From contig OY804575.1 in the NCBI GenBank assembly GCA_963680875.1, forward strand, positions 26,455,034-26,519,033: a stretch of DNA of 64,000 nt, written 5' to 3'. This document shows positions 48,776-59,929 of this stretch, one piece after another. Origin of the DNA: Bathymodiolus brooksi (lineage: Eukaryota > Mollusca > Bivalvia > Mytilida > Modiolidae). The translations under genes and the position numbers were made by a program. Within the stretch, counting starts at the first letter, position 1. The number at the start of each line of letters is the position of its first letter. Below the pieces are notes generated by a model. That model worked only from the letters and a program-made list of their open reading frames with translations, was not told the DNA's origin and did no database searches.

Positions 48776-48945
48776 TGACTTTGTCTTGAATTTTCCACTC
48801 TTTATTTTTTGTAGTCACCTTCGTATGGAAAGTGTCTGTGCCAACAGTTTCCATGACAACCTTATCATATAGGGTTAACATATAAATTAAAAATGAAATG
48901 CACCAGACAAAATGCTTCGTTTCAGATAATTCTTCATTTTTGTAG
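48776..48945 (-). other. Candidate coding exon, function unknown
   Basis: A minus-strand frame of about 55 codons holds a hydrophobic stretch (CISFLIYMLTLY) between charged segments and ends at a TGA. A TATCTAG acceptor-like site lies just upstream, but its phase does not fit the donor at 50657. It could be a terminal exon or chance. Confidence 0.2.
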
Positions 48946-49074
48946 GCCCTAGATACAGTGTCTAATGGATAAGGTGTCGTCGTAGTCTTGGTCGTATGGT
49001 AATTTGATTTGCAACTACCTGTGTGACCAGTGCACATCACCACTAAAGCTGTGAGTTCGAATACCGCTCATGGC

Positions 49075-49235
49075 GAATTAAACTCGATACAACTTTATGT
49101 TATAAAGTTTGTCTGTGACTTTCGGCAGGTCGGTGGTTTTCTCCCAGTACTCCGGTTTCCTCCACCAATAAAACTGACCACCACGATATAATTGAAATAT
49201 TGTTGAAAGTGGCATTACGCACCATAACCCTAACC
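49075..49235 (-). repeat. SINE 3' part
   Basis: Contains TCGGTGGTTTTCTCCCAGTA, TCCGGTTTCCTCCACCAATA, ACTGACCACCACGATATAAT and GTTGAAAGTGGCATTACGCA. Confidence 0.75.
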
Positions 49236-49454
49236 CCTAGTAGATAATCCGGCACTGGTTAACAGTTTCGAGATCAATTCAAACAAGTATAAAGCTGAAG
49301 CGTAAAGGGTTGTCTTTAATTCCCATGACACAATTTTATATAACAACACGCGAAGTTATTATTTGACTTTGACATAACGGTCTTATTCAGTTGCAATATG
49401 CAATTTGATTGGCTCATGAATTTTATGGAGCCTTCGTATTGACCAAACAATTGC

Positions 49455-49520
49455 TGAGGAAAGGTTATTCCAGAAACGTGTCGCGCGCACTAAATTTGAT
49501 ATCTACGATTTTATTACAAT
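49455..49520 (+). repeat. Dispersed repeat fragment matching 32270-32330
   Basis: GGTTATTCCAGAAACGTGTC then CGCGCACTAAATTTGATATC and TACGATTTTATTA repeats the end of 32155-32335 with few changes. Confidence 0.65.
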
Positions 49521-50657
49521 CAATACACTTTGTGAACACGTGAACATTGTCTAGGGAAGGTGTCGAGAGAATAACACGACTGAACCGAGTGACGAGTTCA
49601 TCGACATATGCAAAACCATCTGTCTGAGTCTGTTATTTAATTAACAGCGTGTAATTTAATGAATAGTTACACAATCTGTAAACAGAGAAGGAATATATGC
49701 AAAATATATGACAAGTGATAACTGAAAAACATATCAAAATCACAAGAAGCGTGTTATAAAAAATATATAATATTATACAATTATTGCCTTCATATGTGAT
49801 GAACAACCCGAGGGTGGTTGTTTTCCTGGTATAGAAAATACAATTACGAACTCAGATTTTCAACACACTTCCGGTTGTCAAGGATGTAGATCGGGCTACA
49901 ACCTATTGCTTCATTCTACGTTATATATGTTTAGGTTATTAAGCGGGTTGTCTCAGCAAATTTTCCGTAAAACACACAAATTATCTTATTACTTTTATAT
50001 AGTAAAATATTATGTAAGGTTTACCATATATTTATTAACAAAAGTTGTTTTCAAATGTAGTGGAACAACAGTAATGTAACACAAGACCAATTCGCTCAGG
50101 TATTATTAAAGCAATATTTCTTTGGAGCATTTTATTAGAGTTTATTGTAAAACTACTAGCAAAAGTAAATGCATTCACAAGACATTAGGGAATGTTCTAA
50201 CTTACACCATAAAACCTTGTTACAATAAAGAACGGTGACAATAATCTTCCAATAAATTGCTGTAAAAGACCACTTTCACTAATCTTATAGCTGCCTTGGT
50301 GTTGTAATGGCATCAATCGCGGTGATTGTGTTCGATACTGGATTGGCTCGACGCAAATACTATCATAATGGCATTTGTTGTTTCTCTGCTAAGCACGCAT
50401 CACTAAGAAGCAAGAATAAAGACTACATGGTCGGATCGAAACCAGAATAATATTTGAGGGTGTAAATATTGTAGACTTACGATCTAATTATTCATATCTA
50501 TTTCATTGTTGAAGACAATTCGAATAAAAGTTGTTTCGACATTATTATGTAACGATAAGAAAATAAGAAAATTTTGAAATTCGATATTGATCTGGAATTT
50601 GTTAATGCTAAATATGGACATGGTCCTATAGACTCTTTATCAACATACGACACTTAC

Positions 50658-50808
50658 CTCGAAGACAATGAGGTTCTATCTTATCAGGTTGTCCGAAACT
50701 ATGTTCTTCTGTTGTATTGTACTCATTGTTTGTACTGATGTTGTTTTTGATATACGGATCGTCCCTTTTTCGGAAATCTCTTGGTTTTTTTTCTGTTTTT
50801 AGTCTCAT
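50658..50808 (-). CDS. Orphan candidate first exon, 50 codons
   Basis: Begins ATG and ends CTTCGAG/GTAAGTG, a strong splice donor. The translation is hydrophilic (Lys, Arg, Asn, Glu and Thr rich). Upstream on the same strand is an ETS-like ACTTCCGTTTAC about 45-55 bases away, as upstream of the MARCH-like gene. I could not identify downstream exons, so it may belong to an unrecognised or dead gene. Confidence 0.3.
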
Positions 50809-52139
50809 TCAACCAGACTCTCGCTTGCTCTGAATAATCTGTTTCGAAGTAAACGGAAGTCTGATTGAACTTCTAATTTGAGTTCTCTGCGTTTGCCATT
50901 GGCATTCGTTTAAAGCGAATATTATTGCCGATTAAAGGAAGAGTAAATTAATTACATATTAGGACCATCCTACGACAGATTATTGGCTTTCTACAATAAC
51001 ATGTTGGTAAGCATACACCCAAATACCCACATTTAGATATGAACTTCACTACAAAATCAACTCCCGCTACTCACTACACACAAAGTCACAAACGAATGAC
51101 CATGCCAGAAAATTAAAATTACACAATAAATTAGAGACTCAATTGGAAAAATTATTTTCGATGGCCTGATTTGTAACGAAAATATTTATATATTCATAAC
51201 AAAACAAGACAACTTGTAAACACATTGGTATAAAGAATAAAAATCACTATATGCATATTAACATGTGCATGTAGTACAAACAACCAAAGGCTAACGTAAA
51301 TTTATTATCTTCACAAATTTACAAATATTTTTAACCTGTATCTATGTATTGTTTGTTAAGAACATTAATATTACACCAATAGAAATTATCAAAAAATTGT
51401 TTTCGTTTGTCATTTATTTGATTAACAACTCAAAAGAACAAGTTTCCTGACACTGGTATAAATTACAATATCTATATTGTTTATCTAAATTTATCCATAT
51501 GCTGGTTTCAGTTGGTAATCTGTAACTACTAGTTATAAATCTGCAAAATGCAGTCCTTTCTCTATCTGGTAATAGATCTAAATATTTTATAACTCAAGTT
51601 TATAGTTATATAGAAATATAAGCCTTTTGACAAAAAAATTTTTTTGATCGCCAGTATTGTTGAAATTGGTCAAACAACTGTTTTGTTTCAAACTAATACT
51701 TAACCATTTCACACTAAAGTTAGTTTGTGAATTGTGACAACCATATATTACTATAGCTACAAGTATCAGGAGTATTTTTGACAAAGTTTATCCATTCAGA
51801 CGCATAATTATTCTGTGAATATTTTAAGAACATAAATTTGTATCCCAAAAATTCACCTAACGCAATCTGACATAATATATACTGACATAGGAAAACACAC
51901 CAAGTTTATTTTATATTATATTCAACTTATTTTCTTTTTTTCGGATATAACACTCAGTACCTATCATCATTCATTTGTTTAAAAAAAAAGACCCAGATCG
52001 TTCAAATAAAAAGAGAATACGAAAGGATAAAGTTTTCCGCTTGTTGTACTCCAATATTACAGGGAAAATAGTCGGAAAATTGACCTTTATATCCAATTAG
52101 AGATTTAATACAACTATATATATTTAATATTATACAGCT

Positions 52140-52271
52140 AAAGACCGGTTGTGAGGGAAGTAGCAAGTTTATTGTACCCCGAAACACAAACTATTTCCCG
52201 ACGAGAAGCGGAGGGAAATAGTTTGTGTTGAGGGGACAATAAACTTGCTACTTCCCGAAATAACCGGTTTT
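52140..52271. repeat. Hairpin element, about 60-bp arms
   Basis: Arms around AGGGAAGTAGCAAGTTTATT and CACAAACTATTTCCCG are mirrored, with a tip ACGAGAAGCGGA and ACCGGTT at both ends. It lies downstream of the Crypton-like exon at 52545. Confidence 0.8.
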
Positions 52272-52544
52272 TAACTGTTTTATTATACTTTAGCAATTGA
52301 AGAACAACAACGAAAGGCTTTTTTCTCTGTGATATGATTATTTCTAGGTTATTAAACTCATACTGATGAAGAACAGCAAAATAAGGCATATTACCTCAAT
52401 ATTGTGTTTATAGTTGTGTCATTTCAGATTTTTATCACTTAGCACTAATTAAAGTGTAATGAAATAAACAACAAATATATGTTTTACCAGTAATATTAAA
52501 CAAATTCAACAACCATAACAACTGAAACTTTCGTAATGTCAGGG

Positions 52545-52736
52545 TCATAACTGTTCAGATGCGGTATCCATTTCGGTCACTGTCTTTACACCAAGATTGT
52601 CCTTTACGCTCAGGTATTCTTCCAATAATCTTACGGATGTTGTCACAACTTGCTTCGTGTTATTACTGTCCTTACTTTCGATAAGTTTTTCTAAATCCTC
52701 ATCGGTCAGGGACTCGAACCTACGACCAGACGACAT
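52545..52736 (-). pseudogene. Crypton/QRICH1-like N-terminal exon fragment
   Basis: A 63-codon frame starting MSSGRRFESLTDEDLEKLIE contains SNNTKQVVTTSVRLLEEYLS. This resembles the N-terminal segment of Crypton-derived proteins (QRICH1/ZMYM2/KCTD1-type), where F-x-L-T/S-D-E-x-L and S-x-N-T-K precede a short helix. The usual continuation is absent and the frame stops at SEQL. Imperfect inverted TTTTATTATACTTT sequences at about 52279 and 52974 bracket it. Probably a dead or non-autonomous copy. Confidence 0.45.
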
Positions 52737-53470
52737 GGCGTTCCTATCAACTGAAAACTAACGGCATTGTACGTGCATGACTAGGTAAAGCACAAAAGCT
52801 TCCGAAAGTATTTTAGACCAATCAAATGAAAGGTTTTAAAAAAAAAGGGAAATATGAACTTGCAAAATTGCGGATAGGGAAATAGTCTCAGGGAAATAGT
52901 TCACTTCCGGGGAAATGGTCTTTTAGGGGAAATTAGCAAATCTATGATTGTTAATTTATATAGTAAAAATACCGTAAAAGTATAATAAAATATTATAAAT
53001 TTTACCATTGATTTCGTTTCCTAGTAATTTCTGATGCAATCCATTTTCCCAAACCTTTGCAAAACAATTGAATAGATTTGTTTTCTTTTTACGTTCCATT
53101 ATGCTAAATAACATGTAAATAAATAACAAATAAATTATCGTTAGTACTATATAATATGTATTTTTGAAACATGAATGAGCTGATAATCATCAGAGAATTA
53201 GTTCAATCTAGAGCACAAAATAGACGTAAATAGTTTATTAAAACAGCTAATAATAGAGATAGGCGTAAAGTTTTTGGTTCGGTATATTCCCCAATAGCCA
53301 AGACTCGGGAATTACTCCAGTGTCAATATAATATTAAAGAGATTTACTAAGATAACAGACACAATATGAAATGAATGCTTCAAATACTAATTCTCCAGAT
53401 GTTCTATTAATTTTTCAAATTTTAACTGTTATGTTTTTCCACTTCGTCTACAGATATGGGTACATTTTAA

Positions 53471-54363
53471 AGGGATATTGTCTACCACAATCGTAATTTT
53501 TTCATACCCAAAATTATTGTCGTTTTCCGTACTGACCTTCATAAAATGAAGATTAAACACCGAATTATTGGCGAATACTCTACGAAACGTTGTTTTTTCG
53601 ATATAAAAAAGCTGACCATCGTTACTGGAAGCTAATTAATTATTCACTGACCTGAGCGAGGCCAAATTTATTTTTATCTATTTTTAGCCAGTAGCCCTGA
53701 TGCTGCAGCATGGATGTTAAAATTCGTGTTTGTTTACCTCGCAAATACGGCCGTTTTATGTTATTCATTGACAATAATTTGCTGTTGCCAGGTGCAAGAT
53801 TACATATATTGAATAATATCTACCGAAAATGATCATAGGTGTCATCATAAATTCATAAAATATGAAAAACGATTGAGAAAAGAAGGAAAAAAAATATGTT
53901 CGGCTTACCTATCAAACAAAATATTTGCAAATTCAGCGCGAGTTTGGACGCGTAGCACTTCCTTGAGTTCTTTCCAACGGTCCAACTGATCCCCTACATA
54001 TATCCTGCATTTGTTCCATTTGGAAGATACTTCACTTCTATTCATCTTTCTCTCTGAATTCGTCAAAGTCCGCTTTCTTCCACGCGTTGACAGTTTCTCT
54101 TTTGCCCAAGAACCACATGTTGTTTATTGTTTCTAAACAGTGCGCATGCTCAAGACGTGTTTACATAGAAGGCCATGTGAATAGATTTGAATATTGTCAT
54201 CCAGGACAATAATTCTGATAACGATAGTTTTGGGTCTTTTTTGTCAAAAATCGTATCTTTTGCAGCATAACTCGGTGTTAATCTTCATTTTATGAAGGTC
54301 AGTACGGAAAACGACAATAATTTTGGGTATGAAAAAAATACGATTTTAGTAGACAATTTCCCT
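53471..54363 (-). mobile_element. TTAA-flanked transposon, uninterrupted sister of 5280-7739
   Basis: 893 bp with AGGGATATTGTCTAC and GTAGACAATTTCCCT ends and TTAA on both sides (53467-53470 and 54364-54367). On the minus strand it carries RGRKRTLTNSERK, then RIYVGDQLDRWKELKEVLR and RAEFANILFD up to a GATAG/GTAAGCC donor (about 53910-54095). The initiating ATG is replaced by CTG, so this copy is probably inactive. It abuts the ORF starting at 54508. Confidence 0.85.
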
Positions 54364-54508
54364 TTAAAGTAATATTTAATCTATCGATTTCAAATTGGTT
54401 GTCTAGATTTACATCGTCGTCATTTACGTTACTATCAATGTTTATGTTTGCATTTTCGCCAATCTCGGTCACAGTTTTTTCTTCTGATATCATTTGTAAT
54501 GACGTCAT
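54364..54508 (-). pseudogene. Candidate first exon truncated by the TTAA element
   Basis: Begins ATGACGTCATTAC, overlapping a CRE-like TGACGTCA, and encodes an acidic Asn/Asp-rich peptide of about 49 residues. The frame runs into the transposon terminus, and beyond the insertion no donor is evident. Composition resembles the MARCH-like exon 1, but I cannot align them. It could be a chance ORF. Confidence 0.25.
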
Positions 54509-54659
54509 TTTGCTTTATTTTGGCTTTAAAATAATTGTCTCAACGATTAGCGATTATGTATATCAGAAAACAACTTGAGAGAAAAACCTGAAAGATATGT
54601 TAATTACTAATTATCATTCATCTAAAGTATTCAACACCTAATTCATCATAAAGTGTAAA

Positions 54660-54815
54660 AACCGCATCGGTGGTACAATGGGCAGCATGCTCGCCTCGAG
54701 TGCGGTAGATCGTGGGTTCGAGCTCCGATTATAAAATTGGTATTTGTTGCTTCTGATATAGCTGAACAATTGCTGGGTTATAACGTTAAACAACAATTAC
54801 TCACTCACTCATGTA
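54660..54815 (+). repeat. tRNA-derived SINE with tail ending ACTCACTCACTC
   Basis: The head GCATCGGTGGTACAATGGGC resembles tRNA-Gly with an A box. GTGGGTTCGAGCTCC is a B box. The tail has GCTGGGTTATAACGTTAAAC then AACAATTACTCACTCACTC. The anticodon arm is not intact, so it is not a functional tRNA. Confidence 0.75.
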
Positions 54816-54954
54816 AAGTGTAAAAATGTCTGTCTTTGAAGAAATCGTTTAATTCACAACTGCTGGTATATATATCTTGGATCTAAGATGGCGGTATTAG
54901 ATACCTATATTTGATTGGTGACTAACCAAGGATCGTCAATGTCTGGATTAAGAA

Positions 54955-55180
54955 AAGTTTGAAGATGCCAAAGGGGTGTCCAGAAGCCGAAAATCGAAGG
55001 ACAGACTATACAATGGCCACAACAAAAGGGACAAACAATAACCTACAATGCATTACACAGAAAACTAAAGATTGAGCAACACATACCCAACTGATTAAAA
55101 ACCGTAGCTGAAATCGTGTGTTCCGGGAAGGTTAACAGTTCCTGCTCCACTAGTGACATCCGTCGTGTCACTGCTAAACA
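54955..55180 (-). repeat. Dispersed repeat, copy 1 (AAAACTAAAGATTGA family)
   Basis: Shares with 59350-59590 the order: GAAGAACAGAC-like, ACACxGAAAACTAAAGATTG, ATTAAAAACCGxAG, GGTTAACAGTTCCTGCTCC-like and a CCCGTCGTGTCACTGCT-like end. The sequence resembles an interspersed repeat I associate with mussel genomes; class unknown. Confidence 0.55.
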
Positions 55181-55199
55181 ACACACACATCATCTGATT

Positions 55200-57240
55200 A
55201 AGAGGGGAGGATTTTTACCTAAACATTTTTAATATGATAATAGGTGTTACCTAACTTGCGACGAAGTCCAATACAAAAATTTAAACAATATTATGAGACA
55301 TGGACTACCTGTAGTGCCAGCGAAGCAAAATCCACATTATCTAATATTTAAATCATGTAAATCCTTGGGATGATTGAAATAGAAATTTTACTTACTTTTG
55401 TGTACTTTTTGGAGTGTACTGCAGTACAATGTAAGGATGCTCTTTCCATCTATTGAAACAGGCACGGCCATGAATGCTCGCGAATCTGAAAATTATCTGG
55501 CAATTTCACGCTCATTCAGTGCATCAAAATAGTGTCGAGATTTTTTGGGCCGAGATATATCGGGGACGACTTTTTTAGGGCCGAAATATATTGGGGACGA
55601 CTTTTAACAATAATAACCGGAAGTAGTTCCAGATTACTGCGCATCCGATTTTCTGCAGATTTAACCATGTATTGGTTTCCGGTGCATGAAATTTAAGCCA
55701 TTAGTGATATGGATCTGGAATCAAAATATTGCTATTTCTACCATAGTTGGGACTTCGTCCCATATTAATCATAAATTGCAAAGTAAATAAAATTATAATA
55801 AAAATATGTCAGAAAAACATTATGTAGTTTCAGTTTACCTGGCTGTACTTTTCAATATCTTTTTATTTCTCAACACACTTGAACCAAACATATGTTGGAA
55901 TCAAGTGGTTTGACATAAAGCTGGTAAGATTTGTGTTTCTAAATGTAAAACAGTTGATTGATTTAGTTAGTATGTCACACAGGATAACAACAGTAATTCA
56001 ATTTGTATTACAAGGAAAAAATTTAAGCCGATTTCCGTATTCTCATATGATATATAGAACGCTTAGCGGCTTAATATAAAAAATAATCATAATTTCAATA
56101 TAGACATTCATTTTTTCGATGAAAGTTTTCTTGAAATAGAAGAATGGGGGTTTACTTATTATTCATGTCTTATGTCGTGCTGTGTGGTTCTTATAAACCA
56201 CTAAACAAATCATCATTAATCATAAACAGAGTATCGCCGCTTGATTGTGTTTTTGTTTATTAATTTATGATAACTTCTTCATAAATAAAAAATATCGATC
56301 ATGCATTCTTTTGAATTTTAAACAGGAAATGGCTGTTCAGTGCAGTAATTTACATCTAAATAAGTATATTGACGTATAAAAAGGTCAATTATATTTTCGT
56401 CATTATTTTTTTTTATTAATTTCTTAAGATGTATATAAAATGTACTAGAGTAATCCAGGATTACAAGGTTTAGTCTTTTAACATTTTCCTTAAAACTCCT
56501 ACATATAAGGTATAACGAAAATCATACGAGTTAAGCTCTCCCTCAGTCATATTCTACTTTCTTTGTTAATATAACCTTTATTCATTAATAATTACATTAA
56601 TTACTTCCGTTTTTCATTGAAATGTTACAATAAGGGTAATAACAAAATTACCGAACTCCGAACAATCTTACAAAGGGAAAGTCAAAACTCATAATTATAT
56701 ATACAGACAAAATCAGTCAACAACCGGAAAACTGTGAAAACCGTAATGACCCTGACTTGGTACAGGCATTTCTAAAGAAATGGTGGGTTGAATCAGATTT
56801 TAAAGCGCCAAACCTCCCGCTCTCATTACGGTTCAAAGGTTCCGGCTGTCACTATAACAGTATTTAAATACAGGAACAAAATAGGTAAAATAGTTGTCAA
56901 AGCAGTACCATATTCGGTGACGTAAATGTCAAAAATATTTTTACGTCACACATTGATAAAAAAAATATCCTTGACATTTTTCTTGACTTCTTTATCTTTA
57001 TACATTTTCACTATATGAAAATGCATCGCTTATAATATGATTGGTTATGAAGTGGTCACATGATTATAAAAGTGATGTTTCACATCCCAATGAAACTCAA
57101 ATCCGAACTTGCACGTGCCTCCACGACGACGTCAGATGTAAACAATCAATGGCGTAGTAATTTCCAACAGCAAATAATCTAACACAAATAAAATTCTCAA
57201 CGAAAAATTCAACTATATTAAATTTTGGTGTGATTTAAAT
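55200..57240. other. AT-rich intergenic region, mostly featureless
   Basis: Apart from a two-copy 35-40-bp direct repeat at about 55547-55605 (GGGCCGAGATATAT-GGGGACGACTTTT), no gene or delimited element is recognised. Confidence 0.45.
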
Positions 57241-57247
57241 ATAATTA

Positions 57248-57397
57248 TAAGAATTGAATGCATTCTTTTGAAGTTTCATTGGGGTATGAAAGCGTTGATC
57301 GAACTACATTTTCAACATGTAGCGCTTCATTGAAAATATACTTCGGTCAACGCTTTCATACCCCAATGAAATTTCAAAAGAATGCATTCAATTCTTA
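57248..57397. repeat. Hairpin element, about 72-bp arms
   Basis: TAAGAATTGAATGCATTCTT then TTGAAGTTTCATTGGGGTAT and GAAAGCGTTGA are mirrored on the right side with very few changes. Confidence 0.85.
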
Positions 57398-57540
57398 AAT
57401 AACTTTGTATCATTTCTGATCAAAGTTATTAACGTAGAACAAAGAAACACGTTTCGTGCAGACGACACAGGGATATTAAAAGTTATGTCATAGTAAGGAT
57501 GACCAGCTTTAACATATAGAACAAAATATTAATTAAGAAA

Positions 57541-57690
57541 TAATTCATGTCGGCCATACTTTATTGTTATTCAAATATAGGTAGGCATTATATGCATGAA
57601 ATAACCCCGAGCGATAGCGAGGGGTTAAATCTCATGAATATAATGCCTAACCATATTTGAATAACAATAAAGTATGACCGGCATGAATTA
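57541..57690. repeat. Hairpin element with CCCCGAGCGATAGCGAGGGG tip
   Basis: Arms contain ACTTTATTGTTATTCAAATA and GGCATTATAT-CATGA on both sides. The centre (57606-57626) is a GC-rich inverted tip. Confidence 0.85.
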
Positions 57691-58141
57691 TTTCGATTCT
57701 AATAGGGCAAATACGGTAATGTTAAAATTCGAGGCGGTCAAGGTGATGCGCTGATAGTGGCTATTCCATCAATCTCCTACGGAATTTTAAAAATGGTAAA
57801 ATTGGGAATTAAGAGATGGAAAGCGAAATTGTGGTTGAACGCAGCCAGTCGGGTCGGAGATAAAGGGAGATAAACGTGGAGACAACAAAGCCGTGTTTAT
57901 AAGAGTTTAATTATGATAAGACTTGATTAGGATTTATTTAATTTTAACTTCATTTATTTCAACAATTTTTAAATAAACAATAATAGAAAATCGCTAACCA
58001 TGAAGAATTTTCTGAAAATAGTCAGTGTTTATGTAGGTGCTTTTTTTTTTTTTTAGCTCAGCGCGCATGTGTGGCCTATATTTGATTGTTATTCAAATAT
58101 GCCTTAATTTGTATACCGAATACGGGACGTCATATTAGAAT

Positions 58142-58272
58142 ATAGATTAATGCATGGCCTTTTTCATATTGCCCTTGTTATCAGCAAGAGACCTTGATAT
58201 CGGCCCCGAGGGACGATATCAGTCGAGGGCTGATGACAAGGGCAATATGAAAAAGGCCATGTATTAATCTAT
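58142..58272. repeat. Hairpin element with GATATCGGCCCCGAGG tip
   Basis: ATAGATTAATGCATGGCCTT then TTTCATATTGCCCTTG is mirrored to the right. A diverged part-copy (TAGGTTAATGCATAGCCTTT) occurs at about 13768. Downstream, TGTTATTGCCC is repeated three times (58300-58365). Confidence 0.8.
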
Positions 58273-58754
58273 TTATCACATATTTTGCCAGGGCAGATAA
58301 CATGTTATTGCCCATCACAAAAGGGCAGAAAACATGTTATTGCCCTCGTAAAATGTTATTGCCCCGGAGGCAAATAACACACCGCAAATTATGCTTTTAT
58401 TACACATACAAATTCGGCTTTATTTCAATAAAATATGTGATAATACTTATATCCGACTAGCATTTAAAAGATAATACATTATTAATAATCGTTACATAAA
58501 GAAGATTAATAAATAAGACAACTAAAAACCACCCACTTCTCAATGTTATACAACTTTATCATAAACCAGAGACAAAATTATGTTATATGTCTGGATATAC
58601 CAATACGTAATTTACCATTTACCTCAGAATGCTAGATGATACCAAGACAGATTATGAGAAGACTGGCCTTCTCCAAACATTTTACCGCTCACATGATGGG
58701 CTATATACGATATTCGGTACATCAAGCACAACCAGCGGACGTCGTCATGGACAC

Positions 58755-58805
58755 GTATCATCGCTGAAATACTGCTTAGTAAACGTTTAACAACAATCAT
58801 CAAGA
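58755..58805 (+). repeat. SINE tail fragment
   Basis: TCGCTGAAATACTGCTTAGT then AAACGTTTAACAACAATCATC. Confidence 0.45.
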
Positions 58806-59349
58806 CATCCCTGTAGAAGAGTTTTATCTTCAAGAAGAACCTAAAATGTAGTTGATCTATTCACGGATAACTAATAGACAAAATTAAAAAAATTAAAATT
58901 TGTTGTGTTTTGTCCAATGATTCAAATGAACACACTGTAGCATTTAAATATAAACAAGTACAGTACCGGTTTATGAATCTATTAGAGAATGGTAATTTTA
59001 TTTTCACAATAGATGAGGAGGGGCTTCAATTAGGCTTAACCGTCTTTGTAATTATTTTTCAAATGTAAATACAGTTTTACAATCAAAATTTATGATCGTG
59101 CACATAGCTAAAATTATTGGATATTTCAAAACAATGGCGTCGAGAACCAATAATGTAACAACGATTTCTGTATTAATAGAATAAGTTATCGAACAAGATA
59201 TTTCAGGATAATAATTTCCTGCATGCTGATAAGCTATTGAACAGTTCAATTAAATAACTAATTTCTGAGAAATCTCCATTATTCCATATAATTTGACTGA
59301 TGAGTAGCCAACGATGAAATATACATGACTGTTCGAAGGCATGAAACTT

Positions 59350-59590
59350 TTGAAGATACTAAAGTGTCAACAAAAACCGTAAATAGAAGAACAGACATTA
59401 CATTGACAAAAAGAAACAAGAACAAAAACACAAACAATGGAAGACAAAACTGTACACGGAAAACTAAAGATTGAATAACTCGAGTCCTATTAAAAAACCG
59501 GAGGTGAACTCAGATGCACCGTGAGGGTAAGCAATTCCTGCTACTCTAGTAGAACCCGTCCTATTACTATTGCTGAAAGATCCAATGATA
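59350..59590 (-). repeat. Dispersed repeat, copy 2 (AAAACTAAAGATTGA family)
   Basis: Ordered blocks match 54955-55180, including GGAAAACTAAAGATTGAATA, AAAAAACCGGAGGTGAACTC and GGTAAGCAATTCCTGCTACT. Confidence 0.55.
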
Positions 59591-59599
59591 AGCCACGAA

Positions 59600-59720
59600 G
59601 GAATGGCGGAATTGTCACGACGTCAAACGGAACATAGCCGTGGTCACGTGGTTATCTGTGATCACGTGGTCATATGTGACAGCCGTGGTCATCTGTGATC
59701 ACGGTTATGTTCAATAACGG
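59600..59720. repeat. Short GTGGTCA/GATCACG repeats
   Basis: GCCGTGGTCA, CACGTGGT and CTGTGATCACG recur in direct and inverted order (about 59635-59705), forming several overlapping small palindromes. Confidence 0.5.
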
Positions 59721-59929
59721 TTAACCAAGTCATGGTGGAGACCGTAAAGCTCTCGGAGTGATGACAATTTTGTAAAAGATTAGAACAAGCATATCGACTT
59801 ATTCTTATGATTAGTTTTAGTCTGTAGAGGCTTTTCCCCCAATCCGATTTTGAAAATTTTGAACGAAGGATAATAATTGCAGAAATCACTTTAAAATAGG
59901 TGTGAATTCATTGATATTTTTTTGATTTT

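Noticed and set aside
54660..54735. Functional tRNA-Gly gene
   Set aside because: The anticodon and variable arms do not fold properly and the sequence continues into a SINE tail.
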